Positions 1 to 10,215 of a DNA stretch of 41,131 nt are shown piece by piece. Source of the stretch: a bacterium (GTDB taxonomy: Bacteria; Actinomycetota; Acidimicrobiia; Acidimicrobiales; CATQHL01); contig JAPPDX010000132.1 of NCBI GenBank assembly GCA_028824415.1, positions 1 through 41,131 of the forward strand. Reading direction: 5' to 3'. Numbering within the stretch: the first letter of the stretch is position 1; each line of letters starts with the position of its first letter. The notes below the pieces were generated by a model, which did no database searches, was not told where the DNA came from, and was given only the letters and a program-made list of their open reading frames with translations. Position numbers and translations under genes: made by a program.

Positions 1-1771
<1,771 letters not shown>

Positions 1772-1804
1772 GGCTGGGTCGAGTCTACGAAGCGGCGCGC
1801 CTGC

Positions 1805-2272
1805 TCATTGCGCCACGTCCACGACGGACGCTCCGGCGAGCCGCGCCAGGTCGCCCGGCGCGATCGGGAAACAGGCGTCGGGGGTACCCGCCGCCGCCCA
1901 CACCTCCTCGAAACCCAGTAGCCGGCGGTCCAGGAAGGTGTCCAGATTGTGAGCGTGGCCGAATGGCGGGACGCCGCCGACGGCGAACCCGGTGGCGTCC
2001 GCAACCTCCTCGGCGCGGGCCTGGCGGGCATCGGCGGCTCCCGCGGCGGTGGCGAGGAGGTCGGTGTCGACCCTGTCGGCTCCGGACACGAGCACCACCA
2101 CGACACGCCCGCCGGCCACGAACACCAGGGACTTGACGATCTGGGCCAACTCGCAACCCACGGCCGCGGCCGCGTCGCGGGCTGTGCGGGTGCCGGTGGG
2201 ATAGCGGGTGACGCGTAACTCCACTCCGAGTTCGGCCGCCGCCGCCACGAACCGATCGATGGCCTTGCTCAC
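1805..2272 (-). CDS. YbaK/EbsC-family aminoacyl-tRNA deacylase
   Basis: A 155-residue single-domain protein of the YbaK/ProRS-editing fold. Family members hydrolyse mischarged tRNA, typically Cys-tRNA(Pro), or act as trans-editing factors. Visible family features are the N-terminal helix followed by the RTARDAAAAVGCELAQIVKS segment (usual form: T..dAA..lg....qIvKsl), the strand VFVAGGRVVVVLVSG, and the GFAVGGVPPFGH segment near residues 95-106, which forms the substrate pocket in this family. Full length for a stand-alone member. Translation starts at a GTG at 2272; no strong Shine-Dalgarno site is visible. It lies between ftsK and secA on the same strand. Which mischarged tRNA it edits cannot be read from the sequence. 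Confidence 0.88.
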   Translation of the reverse strand: MSKAIDRFVAAAAELGVELRVTRYPTGTRTARDAAAAVGCELAQIVKSLVFVAGGRVVVVLVSGADRVDTDLLATAAGAADARQARAEEVADATGFAVGGVPPFGHAHNLDTFLDRRLLGFEEVWAAAGTPDACFPIAPGDLARLAGASVVDVAQ

Positions 2273-2362
2273 TCGCTCAGCCTACCGTTGTGCTCTGGAA
2301 CTTGAAATATATCAGAAAGTAGTGAAATATCCTAGCGCCGCCGGTCGCCCCGCCGGTGCGCT
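2273..2362. promoter_or_regulatory. AT-rich spacer with paired TGAAATAT repeats upstream of ybaK
   Basis: The 90-base gap between the end of ftsK and the start of ybaK contains an AT-rich island (about 2300-2332) that stands out in this GC-rich window. It carries two direct copies of TGAAATAT at 2303-2310 and 2323-2330, exactly 20 bases (two helical turns) apart. It probably holds the promoter for ybaK and perhaps secA, read on the minus strand. The exact -10 and -35 boxes are uncertain. Confidence 0.35.
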
Positions 2363-4801
2363 TCAGGAAGCCCCGCCTCCGTTACGGTGGGCGGCAGCCT
2401 GCTCGGTTGCGAACTCCTGTGGAGTCATGAGGACCTCGCGAGCCTTGGAGCCCTCCGACGGCCCGACCACGCCGCGTTGCTCGAGCAGGTCCATGAGGCG
2501 TCCGGCGCGGGCGAAACCCACGCGCAGCTTGCGCTGCAGCATGGAAGTGGAGCCGAGCTGGCTGTCCACCACCAACTCCATGGCCGCCCCCAGCAACTCA
2601 TCATCGTCGGGATCGCCCCCGTCGCGAGCACTCGGAAGCGTCGGCGTGGCGAGATCCTCCGCGGTGATCGCCTCGGGCTCGCTGGAGCGGGAGTTCTGCC
2701 GGCGCCAAACCGCCGTCACGCGCCGGATCTCCTCCTCGCTCACCCACGCCCCCTGGATCCGCCGGGGAGTGCCCGCCGTTCCGTCGAGTAGCAGCATGTC
2801 GCCATAGCCGACTAGACGCTCGGCTCCGGCCTGGTCGAGGATGACCCGGCTGTCGGTGAGGCTGGACACCGACAGAGCCATGCGGGCCGGGATGTTGGCC
2901 TTGATGACACCGGTGATGACGTTGGTGGAAGGCCGCTGCGTGGCGATCACGAGGTGCACACCGACGGCACGGGCCATCTGGGCCAGGCGCCAGATGGCGT
3001 CCTCCACCTCCCGGGGCGCAACCATCATGAGGTCCGACAACTCGTCGACCACGATGACAATGAAGGGGAGGCGCTTCAGAGGCTCGTCCCCCTCGCCGTG
3101 CGGATCCTCGCTTGAACCCGAGGCGAGCGATGCCTCGTACATCTCGTTGTAGCCGGTTATGTCACGGCAACCCACCCGGGACAGCAGTTCGTAGCGCCTC
3201 TCCATCTCCCGCACGGCCCAGCCGAGCGCGTTGGCGGCCTTCTTCGGATCGATGACCGGCTGGGTCAGCAGGTGCGGCACGCTGGCGAACTGCCGCATCT
3301 CCACCATCTTGGGGTCCACGAGGATTAGCCGGACCTGCTCGGGGGTGCAGCGCATCAGGATCGTCGTGATGATCGAATTGAGGCAGGACGACTTGCCCGA
3401 GCCGGTGGCGCCGGCGATGAGGATGTGGGGCATCCGCCCGAGATTGGCCATCACGGCGTGGCCGGTGATGTCGCGCCCGATGGCCACGTCGAGCGGATGG
3501 GTGGCCTCCGCCGCCTCGGCGCTGGCCAGGATGTCTCCCACGGTGACCGTGTGGCGCGCCGGGTTGGGCACTTCCACCCCGATGGCCTGCCGCCCGGGGA
3601 TCGGCGCCAGGATGCGCACCTCCGCCGAAGCCAGGGCGTAGGCGATGTCGCGGGACAGGGCGGTGACCCGGGCTACCTTCACGCCCTCCGCCAGCACCAA
3701 CTCGTAACGACTGACCGTGGGTCCCACGACCACGTCGACCAACTTGGCCTCCACGCCGTGGGCCGCCAGCGCCGCCTCCAGCGACCGGCCGCGCTCGCTG
3801 ATGAGGCGGCCGTCCACCTCCTGGCTGGGCGTGCGCTTCAGGATCCCCAGGTTGGGGCGGCGCCACTGCCCGCTGTCGCCGCCCACCGCCGCCACCTGCG
3901 CCGCCTTCGGGCGCCCCCGCCGGGGCTCCCCGGAAGGCTCGGGGGGTGGAGGTGGCTGCTCCTCGGGCCTCGGACCGCCCGAGAGGGGCGCGGCGGCGGG
4001 CATTGCCACCGGCGGCGGCCCGGGAGTTGCCGCACGCTCCGGCGCCGGGTCGCCCCCAGTGCCGGCATCGGCGTCGGGTTCCTTGCGGTCCTCGGAGTCC
4101 GAGCGCCGGTCGGACACCACGAGGCGGACCAGGGCGGCAACGGCCAGCCCCGCCCGGCGCAGGACCCACCAGACCCCGCGTGCCACAGTCGTGAGCGACA
4201 TTCCGCTGAGGGCCAGCCAACCGAGCAGGCCCAACGCCACCAGCACGACCACCGCCCCGGCCACGCCGGCCAGCAGTGCGAGGGCGCCACCGGAGGCGAA
4301 ACCCACATAGCCGCCGGCGCCCTCGAACTCGCTGAGGGCGTCCCCCCAGGTCGGACGGCCCGCAGCCAGGTGGAGGATGCCGGCGAGAGCCGTCATGACC
4401 AGGCCGCCGCCCAGCATCCGCACCGACGGCCGACTGTCATCGCCGTCCTCGGTCTCGGCCTCGGCCCCTTTGCGGTAGCGGCCGGCGACCAGCAGCACGC
4501 CCGCCGCAGCCAGCGCCGGGGGCACGAGCAGGCGTCCCCAGCCCACGGTCACACCCGCGGCGCGGCGGAAGGCCGTGCCCACGAGCCCGCCGAAGTCGCC
4601 GTAGACGCCGAGCGCGCTCAGCAGGGCCAGCACGAACGCCAATAGTCCCCAGATCTCGGCGCGGTACGCCCGGTAGAAGCCGGCAATGGCCGACGGTTCC
4701 TCCGGTGGGGCGCCGCCGGCCCCGTCGGGGCGGCGCGCCGGCGGCTTCGAGCCGCGCGAGGGCGCGTCAGACCCTGTGGCTCCCGAAGGGGACTTTGCCA
4801 T
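2363..4801 (-). CDS. ftsK: FtsK/SpoIIIE-family DNA translocase
   Basis: A membrane-anchored hexameric motor that pumps chromosomal DNA through the division septum. The 812-residue protein has four predicted membrane helices in its first ~220 residues (IWGLLAFVLALLSALGVYG is the first), a proline-rich linker, and an FtsK alpha domain starting around PNLGILKRTPSQEVDG. The RecA-like motor has Walker A GATGSGKSS near residue 464 and acidic strands LILVDPKMVEM and VIVVDELSDLMM. The C-terminal gamma winged helix includes STSMLQRKLRVGFARAGRLM. The length is typical for actinobacterial FtsK. I chose the ATG at 4801 (MAKSPSG); in-frame GTG codons up to seven residues upstream cannot be excluded because no clear ribosome site is visible. 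The gamma domain implies recognition of KOPS-like polar sequences. Confidence 0.96.
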   Translation of the reverse strand: MAKSPSGATGSDAPSRGSKPPARRPDGAGGAPPEEPSAIAGFYRAYRAEIWGLLAFVLALLSALGVYGDFGGLVGTAFRRAAGVTVGWGRLLVPPALAAAGVLLVAGRYRKGAEAETEDGDDSRPSVRMLGGGLVMTALAGILHLAAGRPTWGDALSEFEGAGGYVGFASGGALALLAGVAGAVVVLVALGLLGWLALSGMSLTTVARGVWWVLRRAGLAVAALVRLVVSDRRSDSEDRKEPDADAGTGGDPAPERAATPGPPPVAMPAAAPLSGGPRPEEQPPPPPEPSGEPRRGRPKAAQVAAVGGDSGQWRRPNLGILKRTPSQEVDGRLISERGRSLEAALAAHGVEAKLVDVVVGPTVSRYELVLAEGVKVARVTALSRDIAYALASAEVRILAPIPGRQAIGVEVPNPARHTVTVGDILASAEAAEATHPLDVAIGRDITGHAVMANLGRMPHILIAGATGSGKSSCLNSIITTILMRCTPEQVRLILVDPKMVEMRQFASVPHLLTQPVIDPKKAANALGWAVREMERRYELLSRVGCRDITGYNEMYEASLASGSSEDPHGEGDEPLKRLPFIVIVVDELSDLMMVAPREVEDAIWRLAQMARAVGVHLVIATQRPSTNVITGVIKANIPARMALSVSSLTDSRVILDQAGAERLVGYGDMLLLDGTAGTPRRIQGAWVSEEEIRRVTAVWRRQNSRSSEPEAITAEDLATPTLPSARDGGDPDDDELLGAAMELVVDSQLGSTSMLQRKLRVGFARAGRLMDLLEQRGVVGPSEGSKAREVLMTPQEFATEQAAAHRNGGGAS

Positions 4802-4893
4802 CGTTATCAACACTAGCACCACGGGCCACAGCAGCCCCGGTGTGAATCCGTGTTGGAGTCAGGTCGTCCCCCGGCACCGGTCGGGGCGGTACC

Positions 4894-5187
4894 TCAGTAC
4901 TCGAACTGCACAGCGGCCCGCGACTCGAGGATCGGACGCACCGTCGAGGCGATGAACGCCTGATGGCCGCCGTCGTCGCGGTAGGACACGAATCCCGCTT
5001 CGTCATCGAAGTCCACCGTCACGGCATAGTCGTGGTTGCCGGCGTTGATGGCGGCGTCGTCACCGTGGGCATGGCCCCGTACGGCCTCGTGCGTCTCGAG
5101 CAACCCCACGAGGCCCTCCACGAACGCCGCCCGTTTGGCATCGTCAACTTCGTCGTTCCACTTGAACAGCACGCAATGGCGGATCAT
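4894..5187 (-). CDS. Stress-responsive alpha/beta-barrel (Dabb) domain protein
   Basis: A 97-residue protein starting MIRHCVLFKWNDEV, the classic opening of the Dabb (dimeric A/B barrel) family. It also has the internal VTVDFDDEAGFVSYRDDGGH segment and the histidine-containing HQAFIASTVRPILE helix typical of these ferredoxin-like dimers. Family members are small cytoplasmic proteins, some acting as cyclases or stress proteins; the substrate here is unknown. The ATG at 5187 follows a good Shine-Dalgarno sequence (GAAGGAGTGGCC then ATG). It sits divergently from the amidohydrolase at 5269, 81 bases away, and upstream of ftsK on the same strand; the gap to ftsK is 92 bases. Confidence is high for the family and low for any specific role. 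Confidence 0.85.
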   Translation of the reverse strand: MIRHCVLFKWNDEVDDAKRAAFVEGLVGLLETHEAVRGHAHGDDAAINAGNHDYAVTVDFDDEAGFVSYRDDGGHQAFIASTVRPILESRAAVQFEY

Positions 5188-5268
5188 GGCCACTCCTTCG
5201 GTCAGGGCCGATTCTGGCCCGAGGATAAACTGATCGGACCCCCTGCGCCCTCCGAGAGACTCCGAACC

Positions 5269-6630
5269 ATGAGCACACCGGGAACCAGCGACACGGCATC
5301 GCGAGTCGACGACGGCGAGATCCTCATCTCCGGGGGCACCCTCATCGACGCCACCGGCGCGCCGGCGCGACCCAACCCCGGCGTGCTGCTGCGCGGCGAC
5401 AACATCGAGGTGGTGGGACCGGGAGCCGCGGAGGCCGCCGGCGCCGGTGCCGAACGAATCGACGCCACCGGCCGGACGGTGATGCCCGGACTCATCGACG
5501 CCCACTGCCACGCCACATTCGACGACGTTCAGTCCAACGACGAGCTCTTCTTCCATCGCGACCCGACCACCGCCGCGCTGGTGGCCGGCCAGAACCTCAC
5601 CAAGATGCTGCGAGCAGGGGTCACCGCCTTCTGCGACCCGGACACGCTGTTCGCAATGGGGCCGTCGCTGCGCAACGCCACCGAGGCAGGAGTCGTAGCC
5701 GGCCCGCGCATCAGCACGGGCGTACAGGCACTGGTCACCTCCGTCGGCGGCACGGCCGGTCGGCTGATCCCAGACGAGGGCGTGGTCGGCTATGCCCAGG
5801 TCGTCAACTCGCAGGACGAGGCGGTGATGTGGACCCGCCGGCACATCAAGTACGGAGCCGACTGGATCAAGATCCACGCCACCGGGCTGCTGCCCGGGCG
5901 CTCCGGTGAGGTCCTGGGCTGGAGCCGCGACGAACTGCGGGCGGTGTGCGACACCGCGCACGAGCTCGGCACTTCGGTGATGGCGCACTGCCGCAGTCCC
6001 GAGAGCGTGACGGCCTGCGCGGAGGCCGGGGTGGACATGCTGCTGCACGCCTCGTTCATGGACGCCGAGGGGCTCGAGGCCGTAATCGCCTCGGGCAGCG
6101 TCCTCTGCCCCACCTTCACCTTCCTGGCCAACCTGGCGGACTTCGGCTCCGCCGTCGGCGCCGGGGCGGGCATGGAGGACATCTTCCGGGGCGAGATCGC
6201 CGCCACCGCCAAGATGATGCGGTCCGCCTACGACGCCGGAGTGCCGCTGCTGTGCGGTTCCGAGGCCGGGTTCGCCCTCACCCCCTACGGGCACTGGCAC
6301 GGGCGAGAGGCCGAGATCCTTGTGAACGAGCTGGGGCTCAGCCCCATGGAGGCCATCGTCTGCGCCACCGCCAACGGCGCAATCGCCATGCGGCTCGAGG
6401 GCCGGATCGGCACCGTCACCGAGGGCTGCCTGGCCGACCTGCTGGTGCTCGACGGTGACCCGCTTTCCGACATCCGGCTGCTCAACGACCGCAGCCGCAT
6501 CGTCGAGGTCATCAGCCGCGGCCGGCGGGTCGACCTCAGCGGACCCTGGCCGTCGCACGGGCCGATCCCCGGCGCCAAGGTGCGCAACTGGGCCACCGAG
6601 ATCCTCACCTACGAACGCGCCTACGACTGA
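5269..6630 (+). CDS. Amidohydrolase-superfamily metal-dependent hydrolase (imidazolonepropionase-like)
   Basis: A 453-residue cytoplasmic hydrolase with the two parts of the family: a small beta-sandwich built from residues ~17-70 and the C-terminus (GCLADLLVLDGDPLSDI), around a TIM barrel. Metal-site residues are visible as HxH in DAHCHATF (H79, H81), a probable carboxylated lysine in DWIKIHATG (K201), H240 in VMAHC and H260 in LLHASF. The usual final aspartate of the GTDAG motif reads CGSEAG here, placing glutamate (E332) in that position. Relatives hydrolyse cyclic amides, dipeptides or organophosphates, so the substrate is open. The ATG at 5269 gives the normal family N-terminus; longer upstream reading has no coding support. 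It is divergent from the Dabb gene and convergent with the Lrp regulator. Confidence 0.88.
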   Translation: MSTPGTSDTASRVDDGEILISGGTLIDATGAPARPNPGVLLRGDNIEVVGPGAAEAAGAGAERIDATGRTVMPGLIDAHCHATFDDVQSNDELFFHRDPTTAALVAGQNLTKMLRAGVTAFCDPDTLFAMGPSLRNATEAGVVAGPRISTGVQALVTSVGGTAGRLIPDEGVVGYAQVVNSQDEAVMWTRRHIKYGADWIKIHATGLLPGRSGEVLGWSRDELRAVCDTAHELGTSVMAHCRSPESVTACAEAGVDMLLHASFMDAEGLEAVIASGSVLCPTFTFLANLADFGSAVGAGAGMEDIFRGEIAATAKMMRSAYDAGVPLLCGSEAGFALTPYGHWHGREAEILVNELGLSPMEAIVCATANGAIAMRLEGRIGTVTEGCLADLLVLDGDPLSDIRLLNDRSRIVEVISRGRRVDLSGPWPSHGPIPGAKVRNWATEILTYERAYD

Positions 6631-6680
6631 GCCCCCGGCGGCTCCCGAGCGCCCGGTCGGGGAACTGGGGCGCCGCTCTA

Positions 6681-6709
6681 CTCCTTCGGCGCAGGCGCAA
6701 GGCGTCGCA
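6681..6709 (-). repeat. Dispersed intergenic repeat, copy A (core only)
   Basis: Read on the minus strand this is TGCGACGCCTTGCGCC followed by TGCGCCGAAGGAG. The same core occurs on the plus strand at 29004-29032 and, with a few changes, at 33192-33220. It lies in the 162-base gap between two convergent genes. Together with copies B and C it defines a small repeat family confined to gaps between genes in this window. Confidence 0.6.
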
Positions 6710-6792
6710 GACCGGCGTCCCGGGGTCCCTCTCTTGAGTGCTTGCGGCGATCTCTCGGGTGGTTGTGGCGGTCCGATCGGGGCGGGCTGGTG

Positions 6793-7263
6793 CTACAGCA
6801 CGTGGCGGGTGGTCTCGTGGACGGTTCGGATGGCGAAGCTGGATCGCAGCCGCGACACGCCGCTGAACCGCGACAGGTACCGGTTGAAGATCCGTTCGAA
6901 GTCACGGTGGTCCTTGACCGCCAGATGCAGCAGGTAGTCGGCGTCGCCGGCCACCAGGTGGCACGACATCACCTCGGGACACTCCCCCACCTCCGACTCG
7001 AAGAGCCGTAGCGATTCCTTGCTCTGGCTGAGGAGCGACACTTCCACGAACACGTCGAGGTCCCGGCCGATGGCCTTGCGGTTCACGATCATCACGTAAT
7101 CGGCGATGAGGCCCTCGAACTCCAGGCGTCGCACCCGCCGGTGGCAGGCCGACGTGGACAGGCCGACCCGGGCGGCCAACTCGGCATGGGACACACGGCC
7201 GTTGCGCTGCAACTCGTTGAGGATCTGCCGATCCGTGGGGTCCAGCGATTCCATAACCGACAT
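6793..7263 (-). CDS. Lrp/AsnC-family transcriptional regulator (probable regulator of ald)
   Basis: A 156-residue regulator with the N-terminal AsnC-type helix-turn-helix (SLDPTDRQILNELQRNGRVS, then LAARVGLSTSACHRRVRRLE near residues 30-50) and a C-terminal RAM effector-binding domain (EVMSCHLVAGDADYLLHLAV). Such proteins form octamers and sense amino acids. It is transcribed away from alanine dehydrogenase, the arrangement of the actinobacterial AldR-ald pair, so alanine-responsive control of ald is the natural inference. I place the start at the ATG at 7263 (MSVMESLDP). An in-frame GTG at 7281 is possible but has no better ribosome site and would push into the shared regulatory region. The gene ends convergently with the amidohydrolase. 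Confidence 0.92.
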   Translation of the reverse strand: MSVMESLDPTDRQILNELQRNGRVSHAELAARVGLSTSACHRRVRRLEFEGLIADYVMIVNRKAIGRDLDVFVEVSLLSQSKESLRLFESEVGECPEVMSCHLVAGDADYLLHLAVKDHRDFERIFNRYLSRFSGVSRLRSSFAIRTVHETTRHVL

Positions 7264-7387
7264 TATGCGCGAATTCGCCACTTAACGCAAATCTTGTGCA
7301 CGAATTGGAGTGCATACACATTAGCCGACTTGTTAGTGTGTCTCACTGAGCACTATCGTTGTTAGAGATCAGACGAAGGAGGTGGCC
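7264..7387. promoter_or_regulatory. Divergent lrp-ald control region
   Basis: The gap is clearly more AT-rich than its surroundings. A plausible promoter for ald is TTGTTA (7330-7335), an 18-base spacer and TATCGT (7354-7359). A strong ribosome site (AAGGAGGT, 7376-7383) precedes the ATG at 7388 and decides that start over an in-frame GTG at 7382. Near lrp there is a perfect 10-base palindrome GCGAATTCGC (7269-7278), and further on a GTGCA-N10-TGCAT pair around 7295-7315. Both are candidate Lrp-type operator elements. Operator assignment is inference. Confidence 0.5.
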
Positions 7388-8503
7388 ATGCGCATCGGCG
7401 TCCCGAAGGAGATCAAGAACGAGGAGCGGCGCGTCGGCCTGACTCCCGCCAGCGTGCGGGAGTTGAGCGCCCGAGGCCATGACGTTTTCGTCGAGCACCA
7501 CGCCGGTGCGGGTGCCGGATTCAGCGACGAGGACTACGCCGCCCGGGGGGCGACGGTCGTGGCGCGCGCCGACGGAGTCTTCGATGTTGCCGAGTTGATC
7601 ATCAAGGTCAAGGAACCGCAGGCCGTCGAACGCGCACGCTTGCGCCCCGACCACACGTTGTTCACCTACCTGCACCTGGCAGCGGACCCCAAGCAGGCAT
7701 CGGAACTCCTGGAGAGCGGCGCCACCGCCATCGCCTACGAGTCGGTCACCGACAGCGCCGGCCGGCTCCCTCTGCTCGCACCCATGTCACAGGTGGCGGG
7801 CCGGATGTCGATCCAGGCCGGCGCCCACTGCCTCGAAGGCGCCGCCGGCGGCCGGGGCGTCCTGCTGGGAGGCGTGCCCGGCGTCGCCGCCGCACCGGTC
7901 GCGATCGTGGGCGGCGGCGTGGTGGGCAGCAATGCCATCCAGATGGCGCTCGGGCTCGGCGCGGACGTCACCGTGCTGGACAGGGACCCCGTCGTACTGG
8001 AGAAGCTGGCCGCACGCTTCGGTCCGTCGTTGCGGACCCTCTACTCCGACTCGGGCGCCCTCGAGCGCGCCGTGGTCGGCGCCGACCTGGTGATCGGAGC
8101 CGTGTTGCTGCGCGGCGCCCGGGCACCCCGGCTGATCACCCAGCAGATGGTGAAATCAATGAGGCCCGGGGCGGTGCTCGTGGACGTGGCGATCGATCAG
8201 GGCGGTTGCGCGGCGACCTCACATCCCACGACCCACGCCGATCCGACCTTCACGACGGAGGGCGTCGTGCACTACTGCGTCGCAAACATGCCCGGCGCCG
8301 TGCCGCGGACCTCCACCCTGGCGCTCAACAACGCCACGCTCCCCTACGTGCTCCAGATCGCGGACGAGGGCCCGGACGCGGCACTACGCGCCGACGCCGG
8401 CCTGCGGGACGGCCTCACCGTGCACCGCGGCCGCATCACCGAACCGGCCGTCGCCAAGTCCCTGAGCCTCCCTTACACCGCACCAACGATCTGCCTGAAC
8501 TGA
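7388..8503 (+). CDS. ald: Alanine dehydrogenase
   Basis: NAD-dependent interconversion of L-alanine with pyruvate and ammonia. The 371-residue length is exactly that of the family. The catalytic residues fall at their canonical numbers: R15 ([10 protein letters not shown]), K75 (IIKVKEPQ), H96 (LFTYLHLA) and D270 (VDVAIDQGG). The NAD-binding Rossmann motif is [20 protein letters not shown] near 171-190. The signature [20 protein letters not shown] is also present. The ATG at 7388 is chosen because AAGGAGG lies five to six bases upstream. It is divergent from an Lrp-type regulator, as in other actinobacteria where alanine induces ald. The downstream HNH gene has its own promoter, so ald is probably monocistronic. 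Confidence 0.97.
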   Translation: MRIGVPKEIKNEERRVGLTPASVRELSARGHDVFVEHHAGAGAGFSDEDYAARGATVVARADGVFDVAELIIKVKEPQAVERARLRPDHTLFTYLHLAADPKQASELLESGATAIAYESVTDSAGRLPLLAPMSQVAGRMSIQAGAHCLEGAAGGRGVLLGGVPGVAAAPVAIVGGGVVGSNAIQMALGLGADVTVLDRDPVVLEKLAARFGPSLRTLYSDSGALERAVVGADLVIGAVLLRGARAPRLITQQMVKSMRPGAVLVDVAIDQGGCAATSHPTTHADPTFTTEGVVHYCVANMPGAVPRTSTLALNNATLPYVLQIADEGPDAALRADAGLRDGLTVHRGRITEPAVAKSLSLPYTAPTICLN

Positions 8504-8886
8504 CAGCCGCAGCGCGCCCGCGCACCTCAGGCTGGCAGGGTCACCGCTCTGGCGTTGCCGACGTGTGAGTAGCGACGGGGCGCAGACGAAGTCGCACCCC
8601 TCCTCCACAGCCAGCGCACCGCTTCGCCGCACGCATCGATCCAGTCTTCGTCGAACCGAGTCTGATCGGCGCCGTCAGCGTTGCGGTACGGCACACGCCG
8701 CTGCCCCGGCTACTCGAAAGAAATTTCCGTCGAACTAAGAACAGGTGTTGCAATCGTCGTAGGGGTCGTGTAGAGTATGGGTACCGGTCGATGACCTCCG
8801 CTTCGGCGGGGGTCGCTTCCCCAACCGGCTTGTCGGCCCCGCCGACCCGAGTCCGAGAACGCTGCGTTCCCCGGGGGAGCCACCCG
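8504..8886. other. 383-base gap between ald and the HNH gene
   Basis: This stretch holds the promoter of the HNH gene at its right end (listed separately). In 8527-8694 on the minus strand there is a 55-codon open stretch from a GTG, containing RFDEDWIDACGEAVRWLWRR and ending LPA-stop. Its composition resembles real coding sequence, so it may be the tail of a decayed gene, but I recognise no family and see no ribosome site. I see no tRNA, terminator or mobile element here. Confidence 0.3.
8748..8776 (+). promoter_or_regulatory. Candidate sigma-70-type promoter of the HNH gene
   Basis: TTGCAA at 8748-8753 and TAGAGT at 8771-8776 are separated by exactly 17 bases, each matching four of six consensus positions, in a locally less GC-rich stretch. 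The start codon lies about 110 bases downstream, implying a leader of roughly 100 bases. Confidence 0.4.
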
Positions 8887-10215
8887 ATGACCGAGTTGAG
8901 CCTCTTCTCTAACCAGACACCACCGGCCACAGAGGTCGGCGGTTCAACACCGGCCGCTCCGTCCGACGCCATTGACCCGGCGTCGCTGGCCGCCGCCCCC
9001 ACCGGCGATTCGGGCCGGGGTGGGCTGTCCTCGGAGCGGTTGTTGGAGCTGTTGGATGCGCTGGTTCTCGGTTTGGACGGGTTGGGCGGCGGGCGTCTGG
9101 AGGAGTGCCTGCGTCTCCTCGGGCGGTGCGAGGCGCGGTTGGCGGCAGTGAAGGCCGACAAGGTCGCCGAGTTGGCGCGGTGGCGGGGCGAGGCGCACGC
9201 CGCGGCGGTGCTGCGGGGCGATTTGAAGCAGTCCCGGGGCGGCGCGCGACGGGAGGTGAAGTTCGCCGGGCGGCTGGCCGGTCTGCCCAAGACGGCCAAG
9301 GCGTTGGCGGACGGGGACGTGACGCCCCAGGCCGCTCGGGCGATCGCCGACGCGGCCGCGCACACGCCGGTGGACGAGGACGAACTACTGGACGCCGCGG
9401 AAACCGAGCCGGCCGATGTGTTCGCCCGCACGGTGCGCGACCACGTCAACGAGCGCACCGCCGCCGAAGATCTCGAGGAGCGACGCCGTCGGCAGCGGGT
9501 CCGGCGCGAGCTGACGATCAGGAAGGAATCCGACGGCATGTACAAGCTGTCCGGCCTCTTCGATCCCGTCGCCGGCGCCCGGGTCGAAACGGCACTGGCA
9601 GCCGGTGCCAACAAGCTCTGGCACGCCGAGGACCCTAAGAATCGAGCCACAGCGGCGCAGCGTTACGCCGATGCGCTCGAGATGCTCATCACTCGCCGGG
9701 GCGCCGACACCGGCACCCAGCCGGGCGCGAACCTCCTGGTGATCGCCGACTACGACACCGTCGCCGGGCAGCTTGACGACCCTCGGCTGGTCGACGGCAC
9801 ACCCTTGGCGCCGAGCGAGTTGCTCCGCCTCGCCCTGGAGGCCGACATCCTGCCCGCCCTATTCGACACCAACGGCCAACCCCTGTGGCTTGGCCGCACG
9901 TGTCGCACCGCCAGCATCGCCCAACGCATCGCCCTTGCGGCCCGCGATGGGGGCTGTGCCGTCTGCGGCGCCGCAAGCAGCTTCTGCCAGGCCCATCACG
10001 ACATCCACTGGGAACACGGCGGTCCCACCGACATCGACAACCTCGCCCTGCTCTGCAGCGACTGCCACAAGCAGGTCCACGAACTCGGCGCCGACCTCGT
10101 CCGCCAACCCGACGGCACCTACCGCCTCGAACACCCACCCAACCTGACGAGCCTGGCAAGCCCCAACGGAAACCCCCGAAACGCCAAAGCCCCAATCGCC
10201 CGAGCCGGGTGCTAG
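8887..10215 (+). CDS. DUF222 / HNH endonuclease domain protein (13E12-repeat family)
   Basis: A 442-residue protein with the actinobacteria-typical architecture: an N-terminal DUF222 helical region (about residues 40-270, with VTPQAARAIADAA and LSGLFDPVAGARVETAL) and a C-terminal HNH nuclease. The HNH part has two CxxC zinc pairs (CAVCG and CSDC), HHDIHWEHGGPTDIDNLALL with the catalytic histidine and asparagine, and the final CHKQVHE. These genes are often present in several dispersed copies per genome; a role in DNA cleavage or mobility is suspected but unproven. The ATG at 8887 follows GGGGGAG with good spacing; the open frame upstream of it is not needed. Its stop codon overlaps the stop of the convergent MaoC gene in a shared CTAG. 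Confidence 0.92.
   Translation: MTELSLFSNQTPPATEVGGSTPAAPSDAIDPASLAAAPTGDSGRGGLSSERLLELLDALVLGLDGLGGGRLEECLRLLGRCEARLAAVKADKVAELARWRGEAHAAAVLRGDLKQSRGGARREVKFAGRLAGLPKTAKALADGDVTPQAARAIADAAAHTPVDEDELLDAAETEPADVFARTVRDHVNERTAAEDLEERRRRQRVRRELTIRKESDGMYKLSGLFDPVAGARVETALAAGANKLWHAEDPKNRATAAQRYADALEMLITRRGADTGTQPGANLLVIADYDTVAGQLDDPRLVDGTPLAPSELLRLALEADILPALFDTNGQPLWLGRTCRTASIAQRIALAARDGGCAVCGAASSFCQAHHDIHWEHGGPTDIDNLALLCSDCHKQVHELGADLVRQPDGTYRLEHPPNLTSLASPNGNPRNAKAPIARAGC

Noticed and set aside
3162-4220. 352-codon alternative minus-strand frame inside ftsK
   Set aside because: Frame-shifted shadow with Gly/Arg/Ala-only composition; ftsK is intact in the main frame.
4860-4892. CCCCCGG...CGGGG stretch after the Dabb gene considered as a terminator
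   Set aside because: Only about five imperfect base pairs and no T-run.
4894-6558. 554-codon minus-strand frame ending in the Dabb protein
   Set aside because: All but the last 97 codons are antisense to the amidohydrolase; the Dabb gene has its own ribosome site at 5187.
8541-9650. 369-codon minus-strand frame opposite the HNH gene
   Set aside because: Ser/Arg-rich shadow of the DUF222 region.
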